Assembly (NCBI GenBank): GCA_023417655.1
Contig: JAEZFD010000038.1
Coordinates: forward strand, 1 to 64,000
Source of the DNA: Planctomycetota bacterium
GTDB taxonomy: Bacteria > Planctomycetota > Planctomycetia > Planctomycetales > Planctomycetaceae
DNA length: 64,000 nt
Direction: 5' to 3'
The position numbers were made by a program, and so were the translations under genes. Of the stretch, positions 20,274 to 28,851 are shown one piece after another. The notes below the pieces were generated by a model that searched no databases, had not been told where the DNA came from, and saw nothing but the letters and a program-made list of their open reading frames with translations. Each line of letters begins with the position of its first letter. Position 1 is the first letter of the stretch.

Positions 20274-20298
20274 CAGCATTGCTGAAACAGCAATGCTG
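20274..20298 (+). promoter_or_regulatory. Perfect 11-bp hairpin in the sulfite reductase leader
   Basis: CAGCATTGCTG (20274-20284) pairs with CAGCAATGCTG (20288-20298) around an AAA loop. It ends 29 bp before the ATG of the sulfite reductase gene. No T-run follows, so termination is unlikely; a role in mRNA stability, translation or as a regulator-binding site is possible. The rest of the 418-bp divergent region (19910-20327) holds no gene that I can support. Confidence 0.5.
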
Positions 20299-20327
20299 TC
20301 CGGTGAACTCGATTGAAAGCTTGGAAA

Positions 20328-22019
20328 ATGTCGGACGACAAACTCAGCAAGGTGGAACACATCAAAGCGCAGAGCAATTTTCTGCGCGGGACCATCCTGG
20401 AAGATCTGGCCACCAGCGAACCGACAGTCAGTGAAGAAAACGGAACCCTGCTGAAGTTTCATGGGAGCTATCAGCAGGATAATCGCGATCTGCGGAGTGG
20501 ATCCCACAAAGAATACGGGTTCATGATCCGGAGCCGGATCCCCGGCGGGAAGCTCAACGCAGAGCAGTTTCTCGCTCATCTGGACATGTGCGAAGAGTTC
20601 GGTAACAGCGTCCTCCGCATCACCGACCGTCAGGGATTCCAGCTTCACGGAGTCCCCAAGGGGGACCTCAAGACCGCGATTCAGGCGATCAACCGCTGTA
20701 AGCTGACGACAATCGCTGCCTGCGGGGACATCGTCCGTAACGTCGTCGCCTGTCCTGCGCCGTACAAGAATCGAAAAGTCTACCAGCAGCTGCAGGACAT
20801 GGCCGATGCCCTGACCATGCACTTCCGGCCGACGTCGACGTCTTATTTCGAAGTGTGGCTGAAAGATGGCGAAAATTCGGAACTGATTGATTCGGTGTCC
20901 GAAGAACCAATCTATGGGGCGACATATCTTCCCCGAAAGTTCAAGATCGGACTGGTCCTGCCGGAAGACAACTGCATCGACGTCTATACGCAGGATCTGG
21001 GGCTGATCGCGGTTGTCGAGAACGACAACATCGTTGGTTACAACTTCACGGTCGGCGGCGGCATGGGAGTGACTCCAGCGAAGAAGGACACCTTCCCCGC
21101 TGTCGGGAAGCGACTCTGCTATGTCCCGGTCGATCAAGTCCTGCAGGTCGCAGAAGCGATCGTCAAAGTGCAGCGTGATAACGGCGACCGCTCGGAGCGT
21201 AAACTCGCTCGACTGAAGTACGTCGTCCACAACTGGGGAATCGAGAAGTTCAAAGCCACCGTCGAAGAGTATTACGGTGCTCCGCTGGCTGAACCGCATC
21301 CGACTGACGTGACCGGCGTCGACGATCACATCGGCTGGCATGAACAGGGAGACGGCAAGTACTTCCTGGGTATCAACGTTGAAAACGGGCGTCTGCGTGA
21401 CGGAGACGGCGTCTTCCTGAAAGCATTCTTCCGCGAACTTCTGACCGCGAATCCGTACCCATTGCGACTGACCGCACTTCAATCGGTGCTTGTCTGCGAT
21501 ATCGAACCTGAATCGCGTGACCAGATTGAGGCATTGATGCGGAAGCATGGAGTGCGACGCGCCGATGAATGGTCGCTCCTTCGCCGGTACTCCATCGCCT
21601 GCCCTGCTCTGCCAATGTGCGGGCTGGCTGTGACCGAATCTGAACGAGTCCTGCCATCGGTGATCGATGAGTTTGACACCGTTCTCGAGCAAATCGGACT
21701 CGCCGGAGATCGAATCACTCTGCACATGACCGGCTGCCCGAACGGCTGTGCTCGTCCCTATGTGCCAGAAATCGGACTCGTGGGGAAAGCTCGTGGGAAA
21801 TACACCGTGTTTCTGGGCGGAAGCCCGCTGGGGAATCGGATCAATTTCCTGTTTAAAGACATGGTGGCGATCGAAGACATCGTTCCCCTCCTGACTCCGT
21901 TGTTGGCCCATTACCGGGATCATCGCCAGACTGACGAAAGCTTTGGCGACTTCTGCTTCCGACTGGGGAAAGACGCTCTGACAGAAGTGGCGGCTCCTGC
22001 GGGTGCGGAAACGACATAG
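20328..22019 (+). CDS. cysI: Assimilatory sulfite reductase hemoprotein (CysI-like)
   Basis: Reduces sulfite to sulfide with six electrons, using siroheme coupled to a [4Fe-4S] cluster. 563 residues, similar to E. coli CysI (570). The cluster/siroheme cysteines are in CPALPMC (425 and 431) and GCPNGC (470 and 474), with the E. coli spacing. LRITDRQGFQ (near 96-105) and YLPRKFKIG (near 200-208) are siroheme-binding segments typical of sulfite rather than nitrite reductases. No flavoprotein (CysJ) gene is adjacent, so ferredoxin may be the donor. The ATG at 20328 is used; a TTG at 20313 is also possible and neither has a strong Shine-Dalgarno. A terminator follows directly. Confidence 0.94.
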   Translation: MSDDKLSKVEHIKAQSNFLRGTILEDLATSEPTVSEENGTLLKFHGSYQQDNRDLRSGSHKEYGFMIRSRIPGGKLNAEQFLAHLDMCEEFGNSVLRITDRQGFQLHGVPKGDLKTAIQAINRCKLTTIAACGDIVRNVVACPAPYKNRKVYQQLQDMADALTMHFRPTSTSYFEVWLKDGENSELIDSVSEEPIYGATYLPRKFKIGLVLPEDNCIDVYTQDLGLIAVVENDNIVGYNFTVGGGMGVTPAKKDTFPAVGKRLCYVPVDQVLQVAEAIVKVQRDNGDRSERKLARLKYVVHNWGIEKFKATVEEYYGAPLAEPHPTDVTGVDDHIGWHEQGDGKYFLGINVENGRLRDGDGVFLKAFFRELLTANPYPLRLTALQSVLVCDIEPESRDQIEALMRKHGVRRADEWSLLRRYSIACPALPMCGLAVTESERVLPSVIDEFDTVLEQIGLAGDRITLHMTGCPNGCARPYVPEIGLVGKARGKYTVFLGGSPLGNRINFLFKDMVAIEDIVPLLTPLLAHYRDHRQTDESFGDFCFRLGKDALTEVAAPAGAETT

Positions 22020-22046
22020 GTTCAGAGAGTTTCTTAATTAAGCCAG

Positions 22047-22079
22047 AAGGGCGTTCGTGCAGACGAACGCCCTTTTTTT
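22047..22079 (+). terminator. Rho-independent terminator after the sulfite reductase gene
   Basis: A perfect 12-bp stem AAGGGCGTTCGT (22047-22058) with ACGAACGCCCTT (22063-22074) and a 4-nt loop is followed by a T-run ending at 22079. It is 28 bp after the stop codon. Confidence 0.95.
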
Positions 22080-22384
22080 CGTAAGAGCGGTTGCCCTTAC
22101 CAAGTGTCCGGCCTGCGAGGTTTTCAACCGCCGAGATCTAGACGGAGGCATACGGAACGCGGAAGTCGTGCTGCATTCTGCCGGAAGGCGACCGCAGGCG
22201 AGGTGCTGAGGGAGGTAGCACAGGGAAATTCACATGCTCATTCCACAGGCACGCAACCTGTGAAATCCCCATACCCAAAAAACAAAAATCCGATTCACAC
22301 AACTATCATTCCAAACGAAACTTAAGTCGCATAACGCCCAGCTACACCGCAGACTCGCTGACATTTTGGAACGCAATCTGATTA

Positions 22385-22418
22385 GACGCTTCCCTGAATT
22401 GCTCATCAGGGAGGCGTC
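22385..22418 (+). promoter_or_regulatory. Hairpin that sequesters the Shine-Dalgarno of the next gene
   Basis: Positions 22385-22397 pair with 22406-22418 in a 13-bp stem with a single G-U pair and an 8-nt loop. The 3' arm contains AGGGAGG, the ribosome binding site of the gene starting at 22419, and the stem ends at the base before ATG. When folded it should block initiation. No T-run follows, so it is not a terminator. The region from the upstream terminator to the hairpin (22080-22384) holds nothing else that I recognise. Confidence 0.7.
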
Positions 22419-23327
22419 ATGCTCGCAATCTGGTATCCAAAACGCGAATCCCAGCGTTTTAGCGGTCTCTCTCTCGTTTTCTTCTCCCTGATTGTGCTTG
22501 CCAATTGGGCGAATGCTGAAATTTCAGTCAAGACATCACAAAAGGGTGACTGGAGCATCGCAGAAAGCTCGAACTTCAGCGTCTGGATGCAGGGCTCGAC
22601 AGCAGAAGCGATTGCAACCGTCCACTCCTGCGAGCGACTCAAATCGCAGCTGCAAAAAGACTGGTGCGCGGATTCCGACGAAGGCCTGCAGCCGTGGCTG
22701 CAACCCTGTGTAGTCGTGGTTCACCGAAGTCAGGGAGAATATGCTGCAGCTGTCAAATCCGCCTCTCCCAGATCGGCGGGATGCACAACAACGACGCTCA
22801 ATGGCGGTCGCGTGATTTTCCGCAGGATTGACCTGCGAGTCGACTCAATGGCCTGGCGGGAGAACGCGCTTCCTCACGAGATAACACACGTCATTCTTGC
22901 GGATCTCTTTCCGAGCCACCGATTGCCGGAATGGTTGAATGAAGGGTTGGCGACCCTTGCTGAAAGCGAACAACTGCGGGCCCGCAGACAGTCTGTCCTG
23001 ACCTCTGCATGGAGGTCAGGACAGCTGCCCCCGCTACATCGGCTTGTCGCAGATGACAGCAGTTCCTCGACAGACCTGGATGTTCTTTATGCCTGCCGTG
23101 CCTCGCTGCTCCGCTTTCTGCAGCAGAATGGCGAATCGACTTCGCTGAGTGAGTTCACAAAGGTGGCAGTCGGCTCCGGATGCGAACAGGCGCTCCGGGA
23201 GATTTACCACTTTGAACGTGGTTTGCCCGAACTCGAAGAACGCTGGCACCAATCCTTGAGAACAGAACTGGGAGCCCAGTCTACTACCAAGCCGATGCGA
23301 ACCGCCGGAATCCCAATGAGCCGGTGA
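22419..23327 (+). CDS. Secreted metallopeptidase-like protein (peptidase MA-like)
   Basis: 302 residues. A basic N-terminus and hydrophobic stretch (about 15-33, ending ANA) make a signal peptide. The zinc-binding gluzincin pattern is present: HEITH at 153-157 and a third ligand candidate Glu175 in WLNEGLA, 18 residues later, with Glu154 as catalytic base. Four cysteines in the first 125 residues (71, 83, 97, 122) could form disulfides. It resembles the peptidase MA-like domain proteins frequent in planctomycetes. The substrate is unknown. The gene is alone between two terminator/gap regions; its ribosome binding site lies inside a strong hairpin, which suggests translational control. Confidence 0.85.
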   Translation: MLAIWYPKRESQRFSGLSLVFFSLIVLANWANAEISVKTSQKGDWSIAESSNFSVWMQGSTAEAIATVHSCERLKSQLQKDWCADSDEGLQPWLQPCVVVVHRSQGEYAAAVKSASPRSAGCTTTTLNGGRVIFRRIDLRVDSMAWRENALPHEITHVILADLFPSHRLPEWLNEGLATLAESEQLRARRQSVLTSAWRSGQLPPLHRLVADDSSSSTDLDVLYACRASLLRFLQQNGESTSLSEFTKVAVGSGCEQALREIYHFERGLPELEERWHQSLRTELGAQSTTKPMRTAGIPMSR

Positions 23328-23606
23328 ACTGTCGGAGACGGAGCTGAGAACACTCGGGGGAGGGTATAAAAAAGAAAAACGGCCCATGAGGTGAGACGGC
23401 ATCTAAAACTGATGCCGCCCAGAACCTCCTGGACCATTTTACGATCAACTGAAGAGCGCCGCTCTACACCATCTGCACTTCGCCAACACAGAAATCTCGG
23501 ATCTGTGCTGGTGCTCTGCGAAATGCAACGCATGCAGAGCTCACCCTGCGGCGAGCAGCGTTTTCCCGGCTCAGAAATCGCTGCTCAGGCAATTGGAAAT
23601 CCTGCT

Positions 23607-23957
23607 CTAGCGAGGAGGAGTTCCGGGGCGCAGACGTCGCTGCTGAATTTCGCCAGGAAACGGTCCACGGCTTTTCGTCGGTGCAGGCGCAACAGCTCGA
23701 GGAGCCGGTGCGGCCGGGAGGACGACAGCGGGTTCGACCGATTGATTACGAACGGTCGTTCCCTCAGCAGGGGGTGCTGGCGGAGTCACCTGAGTTGCCG
23801 CCTGTGGTACAGACTGGACTTGGTAGGCCGGCTGGGAGTAAGTGTAAGTTGACGTTGGTTGGCAGCGCCACCAGCGCCCCCAGTTCCCTGCCTGGGTTTC
23901 CGCAACGGGAAGGCTCATAAAGGCAACCCACGCAGCAGCGAGCGCGATGCGACTCAT
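23607..23957 (-). CDS. Small secreted Pro/Ala-rich protein
   Basis: 116 residues. Residues 1-23 form a signal peptide ending ETQAG; the mature part starts with Trp-rich NWGRWW and continues as a Pro, Ala, Gln and Val-rich, probably unstructured chain with an Arg-rich end. No domain is recognised. The start is well supported: AAGGAGAT lies 6 bp upstream of ATG 23957. It has its own transcript as far as can be seen. Similar Trp-rich, Pro-rich short secreted proteins occur in planctomycetes, but the function is unknown. Confidence 0.72.
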   Translation of the reverse strand: MSRIALAAAWVAFMSLPVAETQAGNWGRWWRCQPTSTYTYSQPAYQVQSVPQAATQVTPPAPPAEGTTVRNQSVEPAVVLPAAPAPRAVAPAPTKSRGPFPGEIQQRRLRPGTPPR

Positions 23958-24435
23958 GGATTATCTCCTTAAAAATTTCGTTACCGGCTCCGGTGGGAAA
24001 CTCTTCACCACTCTTACGGCCCCGGCTCTCTGTTGTCTCAGTCTCGTCTCTCAGGGAATTTCAGTAGGTCTCGCAACCTCGTCAATTCCTGTCTGATTCA
24101 GGTTTTCCTCCGCCAAACTGCGGTGATCAGCAGGGTGGCAGCGCATCATTGGAGTTGAGGCTCTTTTAAAGTCTCTCTTTCCAAGATTCACACCGACCCA
24201 AGGGTCGATCAAATAATTTGTCACCCCACCGAAATCTGTTATCTGGCCGTAATCTTATCGTCATTTTAGACCCTTCACTCCTCTTCGTGGAGGGGCGATC
24301 TGCCAGTTTTTCCGATTCTTCGGCGTTGCCTCGAGACGGAGAGACCGCTTTTTCCGCCGGCCCTGTGGCTCGGAGAGCAATCCATCAACAACGACGGATT
24401 TGTCTACGTTCGGAGAATCGGCTGAGGCCAAACGC
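23958..24435. other. Intergenic region upstream of the small secreted protein
   Basis: About 480 bp between the start of the small secreted protein and the terminator of the oxidoreductase gene, both on the minus strand. It should hold the promoter of the former. I see no convincing gene, repeat or structured RNA in it. Confidence 0.5.
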
Positions 24436-24471
24436 AAAAAGGAGCCACAAGACAAACTGTCTTGTGGCTCC
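24436..24471 (-). terminator. Rho-independent terminator of the oxidoreductase gene
   Basis: A perfect 14-bp stem GGAGCCACAAGACA (24441-24454) with its complement (24458-24471) and a 3-nt loop is followed on the minus strand by five T residues (24436-24440). It lies about 60 bp after the stop codon of the gene ending at 24529. Confidence 0.93.
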
Positions 24472-24528
24472 TGACACTCAGCTGAGAGATCGAAACTGAA
24501 AGAGCAGATCGCCTGACAGCAGAAGATT

Positions 24529-25911
24529 CTAGTACTCGCGTTTCGTTTTGATGCCTGGCATCGGAATCGGATACTTGCCGTTTTCGGTCTGCTGCACCGG
24601 AGCCGCTGAGGCGAGACTCAGGGTATCGAGACCTGGGGCGAATTCATGTTCGCAGTTGAGCATGTCTTCATAGGTCACGACCTGCCCTGTATGAGCGGCC
24701 ATACGTCCCATCGACGTGACAAGACTGGCTTCAACACCGCGACGAACTTCGTTGTAAGGCTTGTCGTTCCGAATAGCGTCGAGGAAGTCGACCCATTCCC
24801 ATTCGTATGGGCTGCGCTCAGGCTGAGGATAAGACCAGACGAGATTTTCCTTACGGAAGTCCTGGCTGGAATAAATGCGTGACTTCGCCGGGTGATGCGC
24901 TGAGGCAGAGATGACCGCAGCCCCTTTCGTTCCGTGGGCGTAGCTGGCGAATTCCTGCTTGCAGTTCAACATCGTCCGACCTTCGAGGAACAACTTTGTG
25001 CCGTCCTTGAAGGTGTATTCAACGGAGTACGTGTCGAAGTTCTGATCGACGAAATCACCGCGATAGTGACGGCCCCCGGAAGCCTGTGCCTGAACTGGCC
25101 ACTCGTTCTTCATCCAGCACGATTCATCGATGTTGTGAATGAGGAAGTCGCTGAACGCCCCCCCGCTCGCCCACAGGAATCCGTGGAAGTTCGCGATCTG
25201 ATAGAGGATCTCAGCCTGGTCGCCCTTGTATGGCGGAGCGAAGGCAGACCCGGTGGGACCGACCATCCGATAAGCACGGAGGAACTGCAAGGTCCCGAGT
25301 TCGCCGTTCTGAATGCGGTCAAAGAGTTCTCCGCGTGCTCGACAGTGGCGGCACATGAGACCCACGGCGACTTTCAGGTTCTTCTCGGTCGCTTTGTCAG
25401 CGAGTTCGAACATCTTCTTGGAAGTTGGGCCGTCAACTGTGACGGGCTTTTCCATGAAGACGTTCAGTCCCTTCTCAATGGCATATTGGAACTGAACCCA
25501 GCGGAAAGCAGGCGGCGTCGCGAGAATGACGATGTCGCCCGGCTTCAGGCAATCCATGGCCTGCTTATATGCGTCGAAACCGATGAACTTGCGCTCGGGA
25601 ACGACATCGATCACGTCCGGCGTTTTCTCAAACTTCTTGGTGACCTGCTTAAAGCTGTCGGACAGGCGATTATCGAAGACGTCGGCCATCGCCTTCAGTT
25701 TGAGCGGACCACCTTCGACTTCGAGGGCATTGACGACAGCACCGCTCCCTCGGCCCCCGCAACCGACCAACGCGACGTCGATCGTGTTGTTTTCGTCTGC
25801 ATAGGCACGAGGAAGGACCAGTTGGGTCGCAGCTGCAGCAACCGCTGCTTTGCCAGTATTTTTCAATAGAGTGCGGCGGGAGAGGAGGGGGGCGGGATCA
25901 AACTGGGGCAT
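24529..25911 (-). CDS. Gfo/Idh/MocA-family oxidoreductase with Tat signal
   Basis: 460 residues. A twin-arginine signal (SRRTLLKNTG at 11-20, then an Ala-rich stretch to about 38) predicts export in folded form. The NAD(P)-binding Rossmann motif VALVGCGGRGSG is near 46-57. The EKP motif (FMEKPVTVDG) near 152-161 carries the conserved Lys of the family. It is one of many Tat-exported sugar/inositol-type dehydrogenases in planctomycetes; the substrate cannot be inferred. SD GGAG lies 9 bp before ATG 25911. It follows obg on the same strand after 145 bp and ends in a strong terminator. Confidence 0.92.
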   Translation of the reverse strand: MPQFDPAPLLSRRTLLKNTGKAAVAAAATQLVLPRAYADENNTIDVALVGCGGRGSGAVVNALEVEGGPLKLKAMADVFDNRLSDSFKQVTKKFEKTPDVIDVVPERKFIGFDAYKQAMDCLKPGDIVILATPPAFRWVQFQYAIEKGLNVFMEKPVTVDGPTSKKMFELADKATEKNLKVAVGLMCRHCRARGELFDRIQNGELGTLQFLRAYRMVGPTGSAFAPPYKGDQAEILYQIANFHGFLWASGGAFSDFLIHNIDESCWMKNEWPVQAQASGGRHYRGDFVDQNFDTYSVEYTFKDGTKLFLEGRTMLNCKQEFASYAHGTKGAAVISASAHHPAKSRIYSSQDFRKENLVWSYPQPERSPYEWEWVDFLDAIRNDKPYNEVRRGVEASLVTSMGRMAAHTGQVVTYEDMLNCEHEFAPGLDTLSLASAAPVQQTENGKYPIPMPGIKTKREY

Positions 25912-26056
25912 ACTGTCGAGCTCCGGAAGTAATCAAAGGCATTTGATCAGTCTTCCAACTCTCGCAGATTTGCCACAATTTTCAAGCTGTAGACGCCTTT
26001 GGCCTCAGCTGAGTCCTACGGTTTTCGTCCGTTCATCCCGCACATTCCCGCAGGCT

Positions 26057-27070
26057 TTATGCGATGGCGTCGGGATTCCCCTTCATTTCGCGGAGTTTCT
26101 CCACGACGAGCCGAGTCAGTTCGACAAGCCCCTGTCCTGTCGCTGACGAAATCTTCATGACAGGTCGCCCGAGGTCTTCAGCCAGCAGTTCGGCGATGTC
26201 GTCGGCATCCGGGAGTTCGCACTTGGTCACGACGACGATTTCTGGGCGGTCGACCAGTTCTGCATCATAGAGCCGCAACTCTTCGCGGATCTGGTGATAG
26301 TTCGCCAATGGATCTGTCTGATCCATCGGCGAGGGTTCGACCAGATGGATGAAGAGGCGCGTTCGCTGCACATGCTTCAGGAACTCATGCCCAAGTCCGA
26401 CGCCGGCGTGGGCTCCTTCGATCAGTCCTGGGATGTCCGCGAGCAGGAAAGAATCATCGTATCCAACCCGAACCATTCCGAGATTCGGGTATTTTGTCGT
26501 AAATGGATAGGGTGCGATCTCTGGCCGCGCCCGGGACAAGCGGCTGAGCAGTGTGCTTTTGCCAGCGTTTGGCTTGCCCACAAGTCCGACGTCAGCGATC
26601 AGTTTCAACTCGAGGATGACTTCGCGGACTTCCCCAGGCTGTCCTTCTTCGAAATGTCGCGGTGCCCGTTCTGTGGACGATGCGAACCGTTTGTTTCCCC
26701 GGCCCCCTTTACCGCCGCGGGCGATGACGATTTCCTGCTGATGCTCCAGCAGTTCTGCAATCGCAATCTCGGTCTGAATGTCCTTGATGATCGTGCCAGG
26801 GGGGACAAGAATCACCGTGTCCTCGCCGGATCTGCCTGTACACAAAGCCCCTTCACCGGGACGACCGTGGGCAGCGTTCCACTGGCGGTGCCCCACGAGA
26901 TTCTGCAGGCTTCCGAGGTTTTCATCGGCGCGAATCAGAATGCTGCCGCCGTGTCCACCGTCGCCGCCATCTGGACCTCCGCGGGGAATGAATGCCTCCC
27001 GGCGAAAGCTCGAACAGCCATTTCCACCATCTCCTGCGCGACAGACAATTTCAACACGATCAATAAACAT
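26057..27070 (-). CDS. obg: GTPase Obg/CgtA
   Basis: 337 residues, the length of Obg proteins without the variable C-terminal OCT domain. The glycine-rich Obg fold occupies 1-158 (GGDGGHGG, GKGGRGN). The G domain follows with G1 GKPNAGKS (165-172), switch I YPFTTKYPNLG, G3 DIPG and G4 TKCE. Obg acts in late assembly of the 50S subunit and in stress signalling. rplU and rpmA, which often precede obg, are not adjacent. The 557-bp region upstream is shared with a divergent response regulator gene. No strong Shine-Dalgarno precedes ATG 27070. Confidence 0.96.
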   Translation of the reverse strand: MFIDRVEIVCRAGDGGNGCSSFRREAFIPRGGPDGGDGGHGGSILIRADENLGSLQNLVGHRQWNAAHGRPGEGALCTGRSGEDTVILVPPGTIIKDIQTEIAIAELLEHQQEIVIARGGKGGRGNKRFASSTERAPRHFEEGQPGEVREVILELKLIADVGLVGKPNAGKSTLLSRLSRARPEIAPYPFTTKYPNLGMVRVGYDDSFLLADIPGLIEGAHAGVGLGHEFLKHVQRTRLFIHLVEPSPMDQTDPLANYHQIREELRLYDAELVDRPEIVVVTKCELPDADDIAELLAEDLGRPVMKISSATGQGLVELTRLVVEKLREMKGNPDAIA

Positions 27071-27627
27071 GGAGGCAATTTCTTTTCCTGGACGGCCAAC
27101 TGTTTTTGGCGACCAGCTCGACTCAAATTGGCGGGAATCACACAGTTTACGCGACGCAGAGACAAATTACTCTGATCCCGTTGCCAATTTTCGCGGCGAA
27201 GCGGAAGTCATGAATGGATTGCGATCGGTTCAGAGGCGATCGAGCCGGGAAAAACGGAATGGGTCGTCGAACACGTTTTCAGGAAGTCTGCTGGATAGAG
27301 ATCAGGGAAAGGCCAAAATAGGTATCGGAAATTCCCCTGTGCAATCCTTTCATATTCCAGCTCTGCACTGATTCGCCCAGAATTCCCGCATTTTCTCCTA
27401 GTAAACACTGTTCGTATTTCTTAACTAAGAGCATTCGTGTGACATAGTCACAATCATCGGCCCCGATCTGATATCATTAGAAATTGGCCCCCTGAATTGC
27501 GTTGGCGGATTCTCCAACTTCCGTCCGAGTTGGCTTGTTCAGCTCAGACTCAACGCGATTGATGATCGAGATTTCCCTTCAATCCGGTGAGCCGTTTTGC
27601 CCCCCCTCCCGTGACGCGGTGCCCGAC
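27071..27627. other. Divergent intergenic region between obg and the response regulator
   Basis: About 560 bp, partly open as an upstream extension of the response-regulator frame (TTG 27502, ATG 27562). No separate gene, repeat or RNA signature was recognised. Promoters for both flanking genes should lie here. Confidence 0.45.
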
Positions 27628-28050
27628 ATGACTCATGCCTCCAAGTTTCGAGAGCAGCTTGATGCAGCATCCCGCCCCTGTCTGTCAATCTGTATCGTCG
27701 ATGATGACCGCACTGCCAGTTTTCTCCTCGGACGACTTCTGGAAAAACTCGGCCAGAAGGTGCATATCTGCGCCAAGGCGGATGCAGCAATTGATCTTGT
27801 GCGCAAGTTCCGTGTGGACATTTTGATTTCAGACGTCTCGATGCCAGGTATTTCCGGCTACGACCTCGCTCGCATGCTGAGAGAGGAATTCGGTTCTGAA
27901 TGCCCGTTTCTCGTTGCACTGACAGGCTTCGGTCGAAAGCAGGATCGAGATCAGGCGCTTGCCTCAGGGTTCGATGAGCACGTTGTGAAGCCGATTGGAA
28001 TCGAACAGATTCTTGAAGTCATCAATTGTGCCTCTTCTCGCACGGCATGA
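27628..28050 (+). CDS. Single-domain response regulator
   Basis: 140 residues from ATG 27628. It consists of a receiver domain only: acidic pocket DDD at 25-27, phosphoacceptor Asp69 in LISDVSMPG, Thr99 in ALTGFG and Lys121 in VVKPIG. No output domain follows, so it acts by protein contact or phosphotransfer, CheY-like. The start is uncertain: in-frame starts at 27562 (ATG) and 27502 (TTG) would add 22 or 42 residues without clear similarity. Its stop overlaps the mobA start as ATGA. No histidine kinase is adjacent. Confidence 0.9.
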   Translation: MTHASKFREQLDAASRPCLSICIVDDDRTASFLLGRLLEKLGQKVHICAKADAAIDLVRKFRVDILISDVSMPGISGYDLARMLREEFGSECPFLVALTGFGRKQDRDQALASGFDEHVVKPIGIEQILEVINCASSRTA

Positions 28051-28697
28051 CGACAGCGCAGGAAAGTGCAGCGGACCACAGCAGTTTCCCGCCGGCAGCC
28101 ATCATTCTCTGTGGCGGTCGAAGCTCCCGAATGGGAGTTCCCAAACACGCGTTGAAGTTTGGAGAGATCACGGCGCTCGAACGCGTCATCTCTGTTGCTG
28201 AGGCAGTCGCCTCACCCATCGTTGCGGTCGGCAGTCGTGACCAGCGATGGCCGACCTTTTCACAAGGGGTTCTGAAACTCACAGACGAACTCCCTTACCC
28301 AGGTGCAATGTCGGGCTTGATTCAGGGAATGCAGGCGCTGCCTGAAACTGTCGATCGAGTCTTCCTTCTCGGATGTGATTTCCCGCTGGTGGTCGAATCG
28401 TTTCTTTCATTATTGAACGAGTATCTCACTCCTGAGTTCGATATCGTCGCCCCTGTGCAGGACGGGTTTCCACAGCCGCTGCTAGCGATGTATCGCAGAA
28501 ACGTGTTGCCGGTCACTTCTGCATTGCTCTCTCGCGGAGACCGGCGAATGCAGTCGCTCCTGCAGGAGTGCCGCACTCGTCTGATTCCGGAGGAGACGTT
28601 CTGTTCTGCTGATCCTGATCTGCAGTCATTACAGAACATGAACACGCCGGAAGATTACCAGCGGCTCTTGAGGCTCTTCCAATCCGATGAAAAGTGA
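28047..28697 (+). CDS. mobA: Molybdenum cofactor guanylyltransferase MobA
   Basis: 216 residues. It transfers GMP from GTP to molybdopterin to form the guanine dinucleotide cofactor. The nucleotide-binding signature LCGGRSSRMG is at about 22-30 with Lys33, and the metal-binding GCDFPLV follows. The ATG at 28047 overlaps the stop codon of the response regulator (ATGA), so translation is likely coupled. A TTG at 28026 in the same frame is less likely. With moaC at 6 kb this shows that the organism makes molybdenum cofactor. Why it is coupled to a signalling protein is not clear. Confidence 0.9.
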   Translation: MTTAQESAADHSSFPPAAIILCGGRSSRMGVPKHALKFGEITALERVISVAEAVASPIVAVGSRDQRWPTFSQGVLKLTDELPYPGAMSGLIQGMQALPETVDRVFLLGCDFPLVVESFLSLLNEYLTPEFDIVAPVQDGFPQPLLAMYRRNVLPVTSALLSRGDRRMQSLLQECRTRLIPEETFCSADPDLQSLQNMNTPEDYQRLLRLFQSDEK

Positions 28698-28851
28698 TTG
28701 TCCGGCGCACGATGGCAACACCTCTCTAAGAGTAACTCGGCAGAACTCAGGATCGTGAGCAAATGAGACCGGTTCGCCAAGTGAGTTCGCCCGACCTATG
28801 ATGGGGCCTTTACAGCCGTCGGCCATGTCGATCAGGAGGGAGCAGAATTTC

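Noticed and set aside
20085..21923. Long minus-strand frame (612 codons) opposite the sulfite reductase gene
   Set aside because: It is the complementary strand of a strongly conserved gene, starts without a ribosome binding site and shows no recognisable family; such shadows are common in GC-rich DNA.
24934..25869. Plus-strand frame (311 codons) opposite the Gfo/Idh/MocA gene
   Set aside because: Antisense of a real gene, no start signal and no recognised product.
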